Shown: positions 1-10,700, numbered from the stretch's first letter. The stretch is 64,000 nt of DNA from Novosphingobium sp. SG707 (GCF_012275515.1 NZ_JAAZQL010000003.1:730611-794610), one strand, 5' to 3'. Program-made: numbers and translations. Notes: generated by a model not told the origin, from the letters alone.

Positions 1-1016
1 CGATTGTGGCAGCGGGTCTCCAGGCCTGTGGGGCGAGATTTTCGGCGATCAACCTCGTCACCTCCGATCCTACTGGTGACGATCGCGATTATGCCGCGAT
101 CGCCGCGCAGGCCGCTGGCGCCGCTCTTCACCTTGCTCCCGAAAGCGAGGCGCTGATCGACTGGCGCCATAGTGACGCCGCGCATCTGCCACGACCCGTT
201 GCCGCGTCCTTCACCCAGGCTGGTGATCGCCAGCATCAGCATCTCGCCCGCCGCATTGGAGCCAGCGGCTATGTGACGGGCGGGGGCGGCGATCATATCT
301 TCTGCTATACCCAGTCCTCTACGCCGCTGCTCGATTGTCTCAGGCATCACGGTCCGGGACGCAGAGCGCTTCGCACCTCTATCGATATTGCCAAAAGCGC
401 CGACGTATCCCTGAGCGCCGTGTGGCAGGCTGCCTTGCGCCGAAGTCTGCGTCTTTCCAATAGCTATCGCTGGATGGCTGACGTCTCCTACCTCTCCGGC
501 GACGCCGCCTGCGCGGTGGTTGAGGCGCCCCGGCATGGCTGGGGCGATGCTCCGCCCGATATTCCTCCGGGCAAGGCCATGCATGTCGCATGGCTCCAGC
601 ATGTCCAGAACCATATGGAAGGCTATGGGCGTGAGCGGGATCTGCCGATGGAATGGCCCTTGCTCGCCCAGCCCGTGGTCGAACTTTGCCTGCGCATCCC
701 CAGCTGGATGTGGATTGCAGGCGGGCAAAATCGGGCGGTCGCGCGCCGGGCTTTTCGGGGTGTCCTTCCGGATATCCTGCTCGACCGGAAATCCAAAGGG
801 TCGCCGGAATCGGTGCTGATCCGAACCTACCAGGCGAGCCGGGAGGCCATACTTGCGACTTTGCAGTCGGGATATCTGGCGAGACATGGGCTGCTGGACA
901 TTGCGTCATTGCGCATGATCCCCGGACGGGAGGCCGGTTTTCGCTCGGTCGATTACCGGCGTATCATGACTCTTCTCGATGTGGAGATCTGGCTGCAAAG
1001 CTGGTTGGGCGATTGA
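1..1016 (+). CDS. Lasso peptide macrolactam synthetase (asparagine-synthase-like C protein), 5' end outside window
   Basis: Partial gene already open at base 1; about 337 residues are visible. The family (McjC/LarC/AtxC) activates an Asp/Glu side chain of the lasso precursor with ATP and closes the N-terminal isopeptide ring. The frame opens with I-V-A-A-G, which fits the residues just after the ATP-binding SGGLDS loop, so that loop and the N-terminal part lie to the left. Visible support is the GGGGDH segment (about residue 92) and the downstream DRKSKGSPES segment typical of asparagine-synthase folds. The precursor and B protein are not seen and should lie upstream. The gene is convergent with the isopeptidase, whose reading frame overlaps its last 111 bases. 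The convergent isopeptidase makes the lasso assignment much stronger than homology to asparagine synthase alone. Confidence 0.85.
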   Translation, partial: IVAAGLQACGARFSAINLVTSDPTGDDRDYAAIAAQAAGAALHLAPESEALIDWRHSDAAHLPRPVAASFTQAGDRQHQHLARRIGASGYVTGGGGDHIFCYTQSSTPLLDCLRHHGPGRRALRTSIDIAKSADVSLSAVWQAALRRSLRLSNSYRWMADVSYLSGDAACAVVEAPRHGWGDAPPDIPPGKAMHVAWLQHVQNHMEGYGRERDLPMEWPLLAQPVVELCLRIPSWMWIAGGQNRAVARRAFRGVLPDILLDRKSKGSPESVLIRTYQASREAILATLQSGYLARHGLLDIASLRMIPGREAGFRSVDYRRIMTLLDVEIWLQSWLGD

Positions 1017-3179
1017 GGCAGGATGGCTTCCTGCCTCGTGCGCCAGCCTGTCCCAGCGCGCGTACACTTCGGGCGCCACATCGGGCGCGCGAATGCCCCT
1101 CAGCCAGTAATCGAACCAGGCCAGATTACGCCGATAGATGGCCGCGCGATGAGCGGCTTGCGTCTTGAGATGATATTCGCCGGGAAAGCTGTAGAGCTCG
1201 ACGGGCCATTGATGGTTGCGCAGCACCGTGAAGCTCTCGAGACCGAGAAGATACTCGTGATCGGCGAGATGCATGAGCAGGGGGGCTTTGGGGAGATCTG
1301 GATTGAAGGCGAGCGAGGTCGCCTTCCAATGGGCTTTGTTTTCGGCTTCAAAGGGAGGATCAAAGAGCGGAAAGCCCATCTTCGCGCGTTCCTCAATCAG
1401 CGCCGGCCCGCCATAGACCATCATCTGGCTGTCCGAGCCCATCGAACTTAGCGCCGCAGCAGAAAACAACCGCGAATGGATAAGCGCGAACTGCACCGTG
1501 GCGGCCCCATCGCTCAGACCCGTAATGCCGATGCGGGCTGGGTCGGCGATGCCGCGATCGATCACCATCTGCACACCGGTTATAAGCGAAGAGAGAACAT
1601 TCTGCCGTTCATGGCCGTCGCGGACATTTTCCCGCTCGGCTTCCTTCCATGTTGCCCAGCCGCGATCACCTAGACGCAGATAATAGGGCGGCGGATTCTC
1701 GACGCTAAGGACCGCATAGCCGCGCGCGGCAAAGAGCTGGATCGGATATTCGTCACCCACCCCGCCGCGCAGGAAGCCCCGCGTGCGATATTGCACAACG
1801 ATCAGCGGCAGACGGTCTCCTGCCCGATAGGTGGGCGGCAGAACCAGATCGCCGAAGCTCGCCACCCCATCGGCATTGCGCCAATGCAGTCGCTCGACCT
1901 TGCCAAGCCGGACCGCGGCAAATTGCGGGTTGGGGTCGAAGATCACCTGCTCCTTGCCGGTCTGCGTATCGAAAGCAACGATCCGGCGCGGTTCGTTCGA
2001 CGCCTCGCGGGCACACAGGAGAGAGTTGCCAGAGATCTGGCAACCGGCAAGCAGGTTCTCGGTGCTGAAGACGGTCTCGACGCGGGGCGCACCGGGACGC
2101 CAGCGCATCAGGCTGGTCCGGCTGTCGCCTTGCCCCGAGCGGCGCAGGAACAGCACGTCCTTGCCGGACTGCGACCACCACAGGCCGAACAGACTGTTCA
2201 TTTCATCGCCTGCACATTGCGGGTCCGGGCAGCGCCAGACCTTGCCGTTCCGCTGCGCCCAAAGCGAGATCGGTGCCATCCAGCGCGTCATGTCATCCTT
2301 GATCGTCCATGCGCCGGCACCGCTTCGGCTTTTGGCCCTCAACAGGCGAAAGGCCGTGGTGTCGGCGGCGGGCAGGGGGATCATCTTTTCCCGCTCCTGC
2401 GCGCTGGCCGGACGTAGCCGGCGCGAAGACAAGGACAGGGCAAAGCCCGCATAGACAGGATTTTCGGCCAGGGCCGGAGTGCTGGAATTGAAAGGGACCA
2501 TGCGCCGGTCATAAAGGAAGCCCGATTGACCCTCCTTTGTCATCGCCTCCCTTGCCGCATTGAGCGAAGGCCGGGTTGCGAAAAGGACCGAGGCACCATC
2601 ATCCGACCAGGCAACCAGTTCGACATCATCAGGCATATGGGTCAGTTGCTCGGCCCCGCCGCCATCGCTGCGCGCGATCCAGAGCTGGGTTGAAGTCTTT
2701 TCCCGCCGCAGATAGGCGATCCACCTTCCATCGGGCGAAAATTGCGGACGATTGACCGAAGGGTAGCCGTAATCGCCGGCAATGCCCCTGATGTTGAGGA
2801 GATCATAGATCGGTTCCCCGCCGGAATCGAGGATCAGCGGCTTGCCCCGGCCGTCGAGCGGAATGCTGACAAGCGCCCGACATTCCGAATTGTTCTTGGG
2901 ATCGCCGCGGGTGAGGAAGAAGGTCATCCTGCTGCCATCGGGTGAGATGGAGCTGAACACTTCCTGCGAGGGGCGCCAGCGCGGGCCGATGTCGCGCAGG
3001 CCAAGCAGGTCATCGGGACGAATATCCCGATGACCTGCCGCAACCTGTTCCGGCGCGCTCAGCATGTCGGAACAGGTGGGGCTTTCCCGCACATCCGGCA
3101 TAGTCGCCGCATGCGCGCAGCCGGTCGCCATGGCGTAGCCCAGACCGGCGCCAAGGGCTCGACGGCGCAGACTTACCAT
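906..3179 (-). CDS. Lasso peptide isopeptidase, AtxE2-like S9 family serine hydrolase
   Basis: A 757-residue protein with a signal-like N-terminus (cleavage plausible after CAHAA, about residue 25), a beta-propeller-like N-terminal half (repeated SPDG/FSPDG segments near residues 79 and 147) and a C-terminal alpha/beta hydrolase. The catalytic triad can be read as Ser556 in GLSDG, Asp640 in LADHEY and His670 in GEYHLK. The family hydrolyses the isopeptide bond of a lasso peptide and linearises it after import. The start overlaps the stop of the upstream receptor gene (ATGGTAA), which implies translational coupling. The last 37 codons run antisense inside the lasso synthetase gene; this tail has no recognisable domain. 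It belongs to the same operon as the receptor, FecR and sigma genes. Confidence 0.88.
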   Translation of the reverse strand: MVSLRRRALGAGLGYAMATGCAHAATMPDVRESPTCSDMLSAPEQVAAGHRDIRPDDLLGLRDIGPRWRPSQEVFSSISPDGSRMTFFLTRGDPKNNSECRALVSIPLDGRGKPLILDSGGEPIYDLLNIRGIAGDYGYPSVNRPQFSPDGRWIAYLRREKTSTQLWIARSDGGGAEQLTHMPDDVELVAWSDDGASVLFATRPSLNAAREAMTKEGQSGFLYDRRMVPFNSSTPALAENPVYAGFALSLSSRRLRPASAQEREKMIPLPAADTTAFRLLRAKSRSGAGAWTIKDDMTRWMAPISLWAQRNGKVWRCPDPQCAGDEMNSLFGLWWSQSGKDVLFLRRSGQGDSRTSLMRWRPGAPRVETVFSTENLLAGCQISGNSLLCAREASNEPRRIVAFDTQTGKEQVIFDPNPQFAAVRLGKVERLHWRNADGVASFGDLVLPPTYRAGDRLPLIVVQYRTRGFLRGGVGDEYPIQLFAARGYAVLSVENPPPYYLRLGDRGWATWKEAERENVRDGHERQNVLSSLITGVQMVIDRGIADPARIGITGLSDGAATVQFALIHSRLFSAAALSSMGSDSQMMVYGGPALIEERAKMGFPLFDPPFEAENKAHWKATSLAFNPDLPKAPLLMHLADHEYLLGLESFTVLRNHQWPVELYSFPGEYHLKTQAAHRAAIYRRNLAWFDYWLRGIRAPDVAPEVYARWDRLAHEAGSHPASIAQPALQPDLHIEKSHDTPVIDRAKTGLPSGDHAQ

Positions 3180-5728
3180 TGCCGCGACACCGTCAGTCCG
3201 ACCACGCGGCCAAAAGGCGTGTAATTGGTGGAATCGTAAGGCGTCTCATAGGTGAGACCGCTGATCGGAGTCGGCTGGGCGTTGAGCGCGTTGGTCACCG
3301 ATAATGCGAAGGCTGTTCCGCGCAAGGGACCGTGACCGACCTGCGGCGTATAGGTCGCCGCCAGATCCCAGGTCATCATCGCCCCGATCCGGGCAGTTCT
3401 GGCCGAGCGGATGTCATTGAGACCACCGGTGTAATTGAGCGAGGTCGAGAGCGTCAGATCTGGTTGAACCCATATCAGCCCGCCATTGGCCCGGACATGG
3501 GGCGGATTGAACAGGGTTCCTGCCAGAGAGGTGGTCGGCTGCAGATCGCTCAGCTTCTGCGTGCTATGGAGATAGCTGCCGCGCAGATTGAAGGTCAGCG
3601 AACGGTTGCCATCGAGACTCCATTTGTAACGGGCTGTTGCATCGACGCCGTAGATCTTCTGGCTCGAGGCATTGGTGCTGTTGTCATGAACGATGGCGAC
3701 CACATCGGCCGGATTATAGGTCCGGCCCAGCGCATTGGAGAAAGCCCCGGCATTGGCCAGCACTGCTGCCTTGGCTGCATCGGAAGGATTGAGTTCGACG
3801 AGATCGGCATAGTTCAGGTTGCTAAGCGATTGTGTCAGATAGGTGATCGGGGCGACGATGCGGTCGCGGTAGAAAACCCGGAAAAAACTCACTTCGAGCT
3901 GGGCGCCTTCGAGTGCGCGCGGATGCAGCGCTGCTGTGGCGCTCCAGGTTTCGGCGCGTTCGGGCTTGAGATCGGGATTGCCGCCGGTGAGCAGCAGGAC
4001 CGCCGCCGTGGAGGGATAGCCGGTGCCCCCGGCATTGGCAGCCCCCCATGCCGTGACGCCCAGGCTGTTATATTGCTGGAAGAGTGTAGGGGCCTTGAAG
4101 GAGCGCCCCCAGCTCCCCTTGATGTCGAGATCCGGTGAGGGAGCATAGATCAGCCCCAGCCTGGGCGTGACCACCTTGCCCACGCCGGGGTAATTGTCAT
4201 AGCGCAGCGCGGCTGAGAGATTGAGGCGATCAATGCCCGTCACCCCCATGTCGGGCGAAACCAGCGGCAGGCTCAGTTCGCCGTAGGCATAATAATCTTG
4301 CTGCGAGACCGCGATGTCCTGCGCATTGCCGAGGGTACGATAGGCGTGGAAGAAATTGGTGCGCAGCCCCCCGCCCAGCGCGACCCGCGCTTCGCCGCCC
4401 GGCAAATTCAGCAGGGCACCATCGGCCGCAAGTTCGACCGAATTGGCCTCATTGCAGTAGCAGCCATAGGTCGGATAGGTGTTGACCCCTCCTGTAAAGC
4501 TGCTGCCCCGATAATGCGATTGGTCGAGCCCGTAAGTGCCGCTCAGCGCGAACTTCCAGGCGCCGAGGCGGTATTTGAGCGATGGCGCCACGGTGAAACT
4601 GTCGCTGTCATTGGCAAAATCGCCGCCGCTTGCCAGCACATTGCCCGCATTTGTCAGCGCATAGGCCATGTAGCTCCAGCGCTTGCTGTAAAGCGCGTCG
4701 GCAGAGAATTCGAGATTGGAGGCCAGTGAGGAGTGGCCGCTCAGCACCAGCGAGTGATGCTTGAGGCTGGGATAAAGAGTCAGGCCGGGTGACCTTGTCG
4801 CGGCATAGGAGCGGTCGGAGGCATGGATTGCGTCGCTCTCGCCATATTCATAGGCCATGATGAACCCGCCTGTTGACCATTTGCTGCCGGTGACCAGATT
4901 ATATTGCTGCTGCACCCCGCCGCCATCGGTCGGAACACCGACATGGGCTGAAGTGATCAGGCCCTTCATGTCGCGCTTGAGCACGACATTGGCGACGCCT
5001 GCGACAGCATCGGAGCCGTAGAGCGCCGAGGCGCCATCGGCGACGATCTCGATGCGGTCGATCATGCCGATGGGCAGCGTGGAAATGTCAATGCTCTGGA
5101 GCGAAGCATTGTAGGAGAGGCGCTGCCCGTTGAGCAGGGTGAGCGTGGCATCGCCGCCCAGCCCGCGCAGATTGAGCCCGCTGCCCGCCCCGATATAGGA
5201 GCCGCTGCCTTGCGGCACGTTGCGGCCGATGCCGGCGCTCTGGCCGCCGTTGAAATTCTGGGGAATGTCGCGGATCGCTTCGCCCATTGAGGTCTTGTTC
5301 TGGGCGAGAAGTTCGCTCTGCGAGAGCGTGATGACCGGCGAGGTCGGCGGCGCACCGCGAATGCGCGAGCCGGTCACGATAATTCCATCGTCGCCTCCGT
5401 CGGCCTGGCCCGAACGGGCCTTGCGAATGAAGATGCTGCCCTGACGGATCTCGACCTCAAGGCCGCTGCGGGCAAGGATCGCGCGGACCGCTTCCTCGCC
5501 CGAATAGGTTCCATCCAGTGCCGGAGCGGTGAGATGGCGAACATCCGCCGGCTGGAACAGGATCTCGGTGTCGGTGGCCTTGCCGATGGCGAGCAGCGAG
5601 GAGGCCATATCCTGCCTGGGCAGGTGCAGCGTAATTTTGGTGTCATTGCCGCATTGCGCGGGCCGGCTGACGGCCATCGCCAGGACCGATGCCGCGATGA
5701 GAATGTGCGAACGCTTCAAATACCTCAT
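3173..5728 (-). CDS. TonB-dependent receptor with STN signalling domain (lasso peptide uptake and sensing)
   Basis: An 851-residue outer-membrane receptor. It has an N-terminal signal peptide (to about residue 26), an STN secretin/TonB short N-terminal domain (about 31-105), a plug domain (about 115-235) and a 22-strand barrel ending in an aromatic residue (terminal Trp after VVGLTVSRQ). The STN domain is the part that, in FecA-type systems, contacts the anti-sigma regulator in the periplasm, and the next genes encode exactly such a FecR and an ECF sigma factor. In lasso loci of this architecture the receptor imports the cognate peptide, which the isopeptidase then opens. A GGGGGC sequence precedes the ATG. 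The substrate is inferred from context. Confidence 0.88.
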   Translation of the reverse strand: MRYLKRSHILIAASVLAMAVSRPAQCGNDTKITLHLPRQDMASSLLAIGKATDTEILFQPADVRHLTAPALDGTYSGEEAVRAILARSGLEVEIRQGSIFIRKARSGQADGGDDGIIVTGSRIRGAPPTSPVITLSQSELLAQNKTSMGEAIRDIPQNFNGGQSAGIGRNVPQGSGSYIGAGSGLNLRGLGGDATLTLLNGQRLSYNASLQSIDISTLPIGMIDRIEIVADGASALYGSDAVAGVANVVLKRDMKGLITSAHVGVPTDGGGVQQQYNLVTGSKWSTGGFIMAYEYGESDAIHASDRSYAATRSPGLTLYPSLKHHSLVLSGHSSLASNLEFSADALYSKRWSYMAYALTNAGNVLASGGDFANDSDSFTVAPSLKYRLGAWKFALSGTYGLDQSHYRGSSFTGGVNTYPTYGCYCNEANSVELAADGALLNLPGGEARVALGGGLRTNFFHAYRTLGNAQDIAVSQQDYYAYGELSLPLVSPDMGVTGIDRLNLSAALRYDNYPGVGKVVTPRLGLIYAPSPDLDIKGSWGRSFKAPTLFQQYNSLGVTAWGAANAGGTGYPSTAAVLLLTGGNPDLKPERAETWSATAALHPRALEGAQLEVSFFRVFYRDRIVAPITYLTQSLSNLNYADLVELNPSDAAKAAVLANAGAFSNALGRTYNPADVVAIVHDNSTNASSQKIYGVDATARYKWSLDGNRSLTFNLRGSYLHSTQKLSDLQPTTSLAGTLFNPPHVRANGGLIWVQPDLTLSTSLNYTGGLNDIRSARTARIGAMMTWDLAATYTPQVGHGPLRGTAFALSVTNALNAQPTPISGLTYETPYDSTNYTPFGRVVGLTVSRQW

Positions 5729-5833
5729 GAAAGCCCCCTTTGGCAGCGCGATTGGCGGGCTGCTGAAAGGGATGGATGCTCAGGAGGCGCAATTTATGAG
5801 AGGGCATGCAAAAAAATCGCATCGCCCCTCATT

Positions 5834-6850
5834 TTATCTCCGGCGCAGGCGGTAAGCATCGGATTCTTCTGCGACGCGGAGATCAAGCAGGGCCGCAAGC
5901 TGGTCGGCAACCTGCTCTGTATCCCTGAGGCGATAGGTGCCTGAGATATGGAGTGTCCCGATGGCCGGATCATCGAGCAGGATGGGGTTGCGGGCATAGC
6001 GATTGGTTTCGGCGACAAGATCGGCCAGGGAAACATCGTTGAATGCCTGTACGCCTTCGATCCATTGAGCCTTGCCGACCGGCGCGGGTTGCAACAAGGT
6101 CTGGCGGTCGGGACCGGCCGAGAATTGCCGGCCGGCGACCAGTGTGGTCACCGTCGGTAAGGCAACATCGCCCGATCCGCTCTCGATCTGGGTCTGGACA
6201 TCGAGCGGGCCCTGCAGCGAGATGATCGAGACCTGACGATTGCCGGAGAGAGCGACGTCGAAGATCGAGCCATTGGCCCGGATCAGCGCGGTATCGGCAC
6301 GCACCGCAAATGGCCGGGACTCTGGCGCCGGGGAGAAGCGCGCGCGACCTGCCATCAGGCGCAGGCTGCGCTCGCCTTGGGTGTAGGAGGCCAGCACCAC
6401 GCTGCTGGTGTCGAGCGTGAGCTTCGAACCATCCTTGAGGATGAAGCTGCGGATTTCTCCGATGCCGGTGGCATAGCGTGCTTCAAAGGCCAGCGCGTTC
6501 GTCCGTGTTTCGCTAGGAAAGGGCAGGCCCGGATAATGGCGGCTCAGGCCGTACCAGCCGGTGCTCAGCAAGATCGCGCCTACCCCGCAGGCGAGCAATG
6601 TGCGGACCAGTCCGGCAGGATGTCGCCCTGTCCTGTTGCTGATCGCTTCGCCCTTGAGCGCTTTGCCCAGATTGAAGGTTTCAGCAATGCTGTTGTAGGC
6701 GCTGCGATGCAGCGCCCCCCGCGCCAGCCAGCGATTGAAATCATCGCGGTGCGTATGTGCGTCAGGTCCGCGCATGATCGCGAACCAGTTGGCCGCCTCC
6801 TCACGCAACTGGTTGCGTGGAACCGGCATCGGGCTGATCTCTTCGTTCAT
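5834..6850 (-). CDS. FecR-type anti-sigma factor / transmembrane signal transducer
   Basis: 338 residues. The N-terminal cytoplasmic region has the DUF4880-type segment with ANWF (about residues 19-22) and RWLARG; one transmembrane helix follows near residues 81-102. The periplasmic FecR domain contains the GEIRSFILKDGSKLTLDTSS-like stretch (about 130-150) and is followed by a C-terminal STN-like segment. It relays ligand occupancy of the STN-bearing receptor to the ECF sigma factor. Its ATG overlaps the sigma stop codon as ATGA, so the two are translated as a coupled pair. The gene lies 105 bases upstream of the receptor gene. Confidence 0.88.
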   Translation of the reverse strand: MNEEISPMPVPRNQLREEAANWFAIMRGPDAHTHRDDFNRWLARGALHRSAYNSIAETFNLGKALKGEAISNRTGRHPAGLVRTLLACGVGAILLSTGWYGLSRHYPGLPFPSETRTNALAFEARYATGIGEIRSFILKDGSKLTLDTSSVVLASYTQGERSLRLMAGRARFSPAPESRPFAVRADTALIRANGSIFDVALSGNRQVSIISLQGPLDVQTQIESGSGDVALPTVTTLVAGRQFSAGPDRQTLLQPAPVGKAQWIEGVQAFNDVSLADLVAETNRYARNPILLDDPAIGTLHISGTYRLRDTEQVADQLAALLDLRVAEESDAYRLRRR

Positions 6851-7455
6851 TCCTGCCCCAGAACAGCGTCAATATGTGCCAGCGCGCGCGCCATGTGATA
6901 TTGCACCGTTGGAATGCTGATCCCGAGGCGCTGTCCGATCTCGCTATAGGCAAGCTCATCGATCCGGTGAAGCAGAAAGACTTCTCTTGTTTTTGCAGGC
7001 AGTTCGTCGAGCGCCCGGCGGTAGGCTCTGAGCATGTCGTCATACTCCAGCCGGTGGCTCTGCTCAGGGGGACACGAGGGTTCGAGATCCGCCGACAGGG
7101 GCACGTCGGGAAGGCATGGCTGCCGCCGCAGGCGGCGGCTCCGCTCGAAGAGGAGATGCCGGGCGATCCGCCGCAGATAACGGTGGGGCTGGAGGATGGG
7201 CTGGGCCGACATGCTGCGCACAAGCCGTGCAAAGGCCTCATGGACGTAATCGGAGGCTTCATCATGAACCCGATCATGCCGCCGATCATGGCCATGCCCG
7301 CGCAGATAGCGCCCGAAATAGCGGGATAGGTTGCCTGCTTCGATGCGATACAGCATCTCGATAACCTGAGGCACGGGATCCTCGCCCGGCTCGGTTCCGG
7401 TGGGCAAGGGTTCCGGAACGGAATCGGGTCCGCGCGCTGTGGGCGGCATCGCCAT
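6847..7455 (-). CDS. ECF sigma factor of the FecI type
   Basis: 202 residues from the chosen ATG. A GAGGAAG ribosome-binding sequence lies 9 bases upstream of this ATG; the longer frame would begin with TTG at 7473 and has no better signal. Region 2 lies around residues 35-85 (EASDYVHEAF) and region 4 around residues 145-195 (LDELPAKTREVFLLHRIDE then a helix-turn-helix GQRLGISIPTVQYH). It is the first gene of the receptor/isopeptidase operon. Controlled by the overlapping FecR gene product, it probably drives this operon in response to the lasso peptide. An alternative frame across the same bases (6801-7484) is a shadow. Confidence 0.88.
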   Translation of the reverse strand: MAMPPTARGPDSVPEPLPTGTEPGEDPVPQVIEMLYRIEAGNLSRYFGRYLRGHGHDRRHDRVHDEASDYVHEAFARLVRSMSAQPILQPHRYLRRIARHLLFERSRRLRRQPCLPDVPLSADLEPSCPPEQSHRLEYDDMLRAYRRALDELPAKTREVFLLHRIDELAYSEIGQRLGISIPTVQYHMARALAHIDAVLGQE

Positions 7456-7763
7456 AAGGACACTTCCTCGCAATGCGGCAGCAACCGCCCGCCAGAAGCA
7501 GCAGGGCAGTCAATCGCAGAGGTGTGCCTTCATCTTGGCCGCCCGACCCGCATGTCGAGCGTGGTAATACCTGACAATGTAACCCGCAGGCGGCTGCCAG
7601 CGTTCCGGCCTGCTTGACCTGACTATGATGCGCCGCGTGGCCGCGCGCAATGACCTATATTGCGTAGAGGCTGCCTGTATGGCGTCGAGAGTTCCGCCGA
7701 TCCCGCCCGATATCGCGCATCACCGGCCGCTGCTTTCCAACGGCCAGGCAACAAGCCGCGGCG
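7456..7763. other. Intergenic region upstream of the sigma gene
   Basis: 308 bases between the sigma gene (leftward) and the end of the helicase gene (also leftward). It must contain the promoter for the sigma/FecR/receptor/isopeptidase operon, but I cannot point to a convincing -35/-10 pair. A weak GGCCG/CGGCC hairpin lies near 7722-7743 without a T-run. I see no coding potential. Confidence 0.4.
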
Positions 7764-10700
7764 CTAACCGAGCAAAAAGGCGATGTCCTCGTCATTGAGC
7801 GCGCCGCCGGCACCTCCCGCCTCTTCGCTCCACAACAGGTCGGCCAGGTTCTGCTTTCTCTCCTGCAATGCGAGGATCTTCTCTTCGATCGTGCCCGTCG
7901 CGATCAGACGGTGCACGAAGACCGGCTTCGTCTGGCCGATGCGATGAGCCCGATCGACGGCCTGCGCTTCGACGGCGGGATTCCACCAGGGATCATAAAG
8001 GATCACCGTGTCGGCGGCGGTCAGGTTGATGCCCGCGCCGCCCGCCTTCAGACTTACAAGAATCAGCGCGACCTCGCCGTTCTGGAAGCGCCTGACCGGA
8101 CGGGCGCGGTCGCGCGTGGTCCCGCGCAGCTGCTCATGATCGAAGCCTGCAGCTGATAGGTCACCCGAAATTCGGTCGAGCATCGCGGTAAACTGGCTGA
8201 AGATGATCACCCGTCGTCCCTCGCTGATCAGTTCCGGGATCATTTCGAGCAGGCGGGCACGTTTGACCGAGGCGATCCCTTTGCCCGCATCGCCGGGAAG
8301 CAGTTCCGGATCGCAGCAGATCTGGCGCAGTTTAAGCATGGCATCGAGGACGATGATCTGCGCGCGCATCAGCCCGACGCGGGCGATCTCATCGCGCACG
8401 CGGGTCTGCATCAGCAGGCGCTGGCTTTCGTAAAGCCGGGCCTGCGCCTCGGTGAGTTCGATACGTTCGGGGATCAGCGTTTTGGCCGGGAGTTCGGCAG
8501 TGACCTGATCCTTTGTCCGGCGCAGCAGAAACGGGCGCAGGCGGCGGGCGAGAGCAGCTTTTGCCGGTATGTCGCCATGCTTCTCGATCGGTGTGCGATA
8601 CGTCTTGCGGAAGGCCTCGAAGCTGCCGAGCAGCCCCGGATTGGTCAGCGTTGCCAGCGCCCAGATGTCGTTGAGACGGTTTTCCAGCGGGGTGCCGGTA
8701 AGCGCAATCGTCTGATCCGTGTGCAAGGCGGCGGCGGCCTTGAACCCGGCCGTGGCCGGGTTTTTGAGGACATGAGCCTCATCCAGCACTGCTACGGCCC
8801 ATTCCTGCGCGGTCAAAATATCTTTGTCACGACTGAGCAGCGGATAGCTGGTCAGAATGATATCGGCCTCGGCCATGGCGCCGGCACCGTCGCGGCGATT
8901 TTGCCCATGCCACAGATGGCAGCTGAGATGAGGCGCAAAGCGGGCAATTTCGGCCTGCCAGTTGGGGAGGACCGAGGTTGGAGCAACAATCAGCGATGGC
9001 CTCTTGCCGGTCTGAAGCAGGTGAGCGATGGCCTGCAGGGTTTTGCCCAGCCCCATATCGTCGGCAAGGATGCCGCCAAGACCGGCGGAATGAAGCGCCT
9101 GAAGCCATCCGGCACCGGCTCGCTGATAGGGCCGCAACTGCGCCTGCAAGGTTTCAGGTGGACGATAATCGGCGTGCGCGGGATCATGCAGTGCTGCTGC
9201 GAGGCTGCGCAAAGCATCGGCGCTCGTCCAGATCACGCCATCGCCTGCCAGATCATGGACCAGACCGGCATCATAGCGGTTGAAGCGCAACGTCGTGGCG
9301 GTGCTGTCGGCAAGCGCGAGGCGCAGCAGCGAGGCGAGCAGCGGGCGCAGCGGGCCCAGCGCAACCGTGGTGAAATGCAGCTTGTCTATGGGGATCGCGA
9401 TCTGGTGATCGTCGGCAAGGGCAAGGAGATCTTCGCCGCCTTGGGCCAGCCACTGCCGCAAGGCCGGAAGGATGTCGATCCTTGTGTCGCCGACCAGAGC
9501 GGGCAGTTCGAGATCGAACCAGTCGATCGCCGCGCCCGGTTCATCGGAGGCCGGCGGAGGTGCAGGGGTCAGGGCAAGGCCAAGATCGGCAGGGCCCAAA
9601 GGCGCAGGAATATGCGGCCAGTCAGCGCCATATTCTATCAGCCAGCCTTCCGCCTCCAGCGTCCGGACGGCATTGGCGATGAACGCCGGGTAATCGCCGA
9701 CCTCTTTGCTGAGCGAATGGTCCCAGCCCTGATGCGGCCTGAGTCGCACATCCCCGAACAGCGAGAGCGGGATCAGCGACAGATCGGCAAGACAGTCGGC
9801 GGCGGCCTGTTCGGCGATGAGGTCACGGATCAGGCGGAGGGGACCCTCTGCTCCTTGAATGATCACATCCTGCGTGGCGGCAGGAGCCTGTACCCGATGG
9901 CCATCATAGTCGAAAGCCAGACGCGTCATCTTGCAGGGCGCTGCGCGCCAGCTCTCGCGATGCCAGTAGCGCTGCGTATCGCGAAGATCGAGCTTCTCGA
10001 CGAGAAAACGCAGAACGGGGCGCGGCGCGACGGCAATATCCTGTGCGGTGTGGAAGCTGGGCGCGGGGATGGCATCGCCTGCCAGTTCACCCCACCGCGC
10101 TGCAATCTGGGGGATGTCGGCAGGCGTGATCGGCGGCATGGCGAGCAGGCGGCCAGCGCGGTCCGGGGATATGCCTGTGTCCATCAGGTTTATGGTCGCG
10201 GTGGCCTCGTCAATGGCCAGCGGCGGATCGCCGGCAACGACTTCAACCCTTGCGGGCAGGCCGACGAGGTCAAGACAGCGACTGCCGTCGGCGAGCAGGC
10301 GCCAGACGAATTCCGCTTTCATATTGTCAGGGCCAATGTTCAGCGTCTGGCCTCCGGGTGCTTTCCAATGCAGCAGGCCAAGGCTGGCCGCCTCGCACAG
10401 CCATTGCCAGCCATGGCGACCGCGCGGCATCCTGTCGCCGGTAAAGTCTCCACCTAGTGCTTCGGGTGCCATGCGGGCGAGCAGACGCAGGGCCGGCAAC
10501 GGGATCTGCAGGCGATTCTGCTGGATTTCCCAAAGATGGATGGGCCTCCATTCACCGGCGCGGCCTTGCTGGCGAAAGGGTCGGATCTGCAGCAGACAGC
10601 GGGCAGGCGTGTCGTGAGGCTGCCCCTTGGTACGCTTTGGCTTTTTAAAGGCCGGTTTGGGTTCGAGCACAAAACAGACAGGTTCGAAACGCAATCGCTC

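Noticed and set aside
6801..7484. 227-codon leftward frame over the sigma gene
   Set aside because: Other frame; the 6847-7455 frame carries sigma regions 2 and 4 and overlaps FecR as ATGA.
8577..10457. 626-codon rightward open frame
   Set aside because: Antisense to the SNF2 helicase; low-complexity Arg/Gly/Gln composition and no recognisable domain. It is a shadow of GC-rich coding on the other strand.
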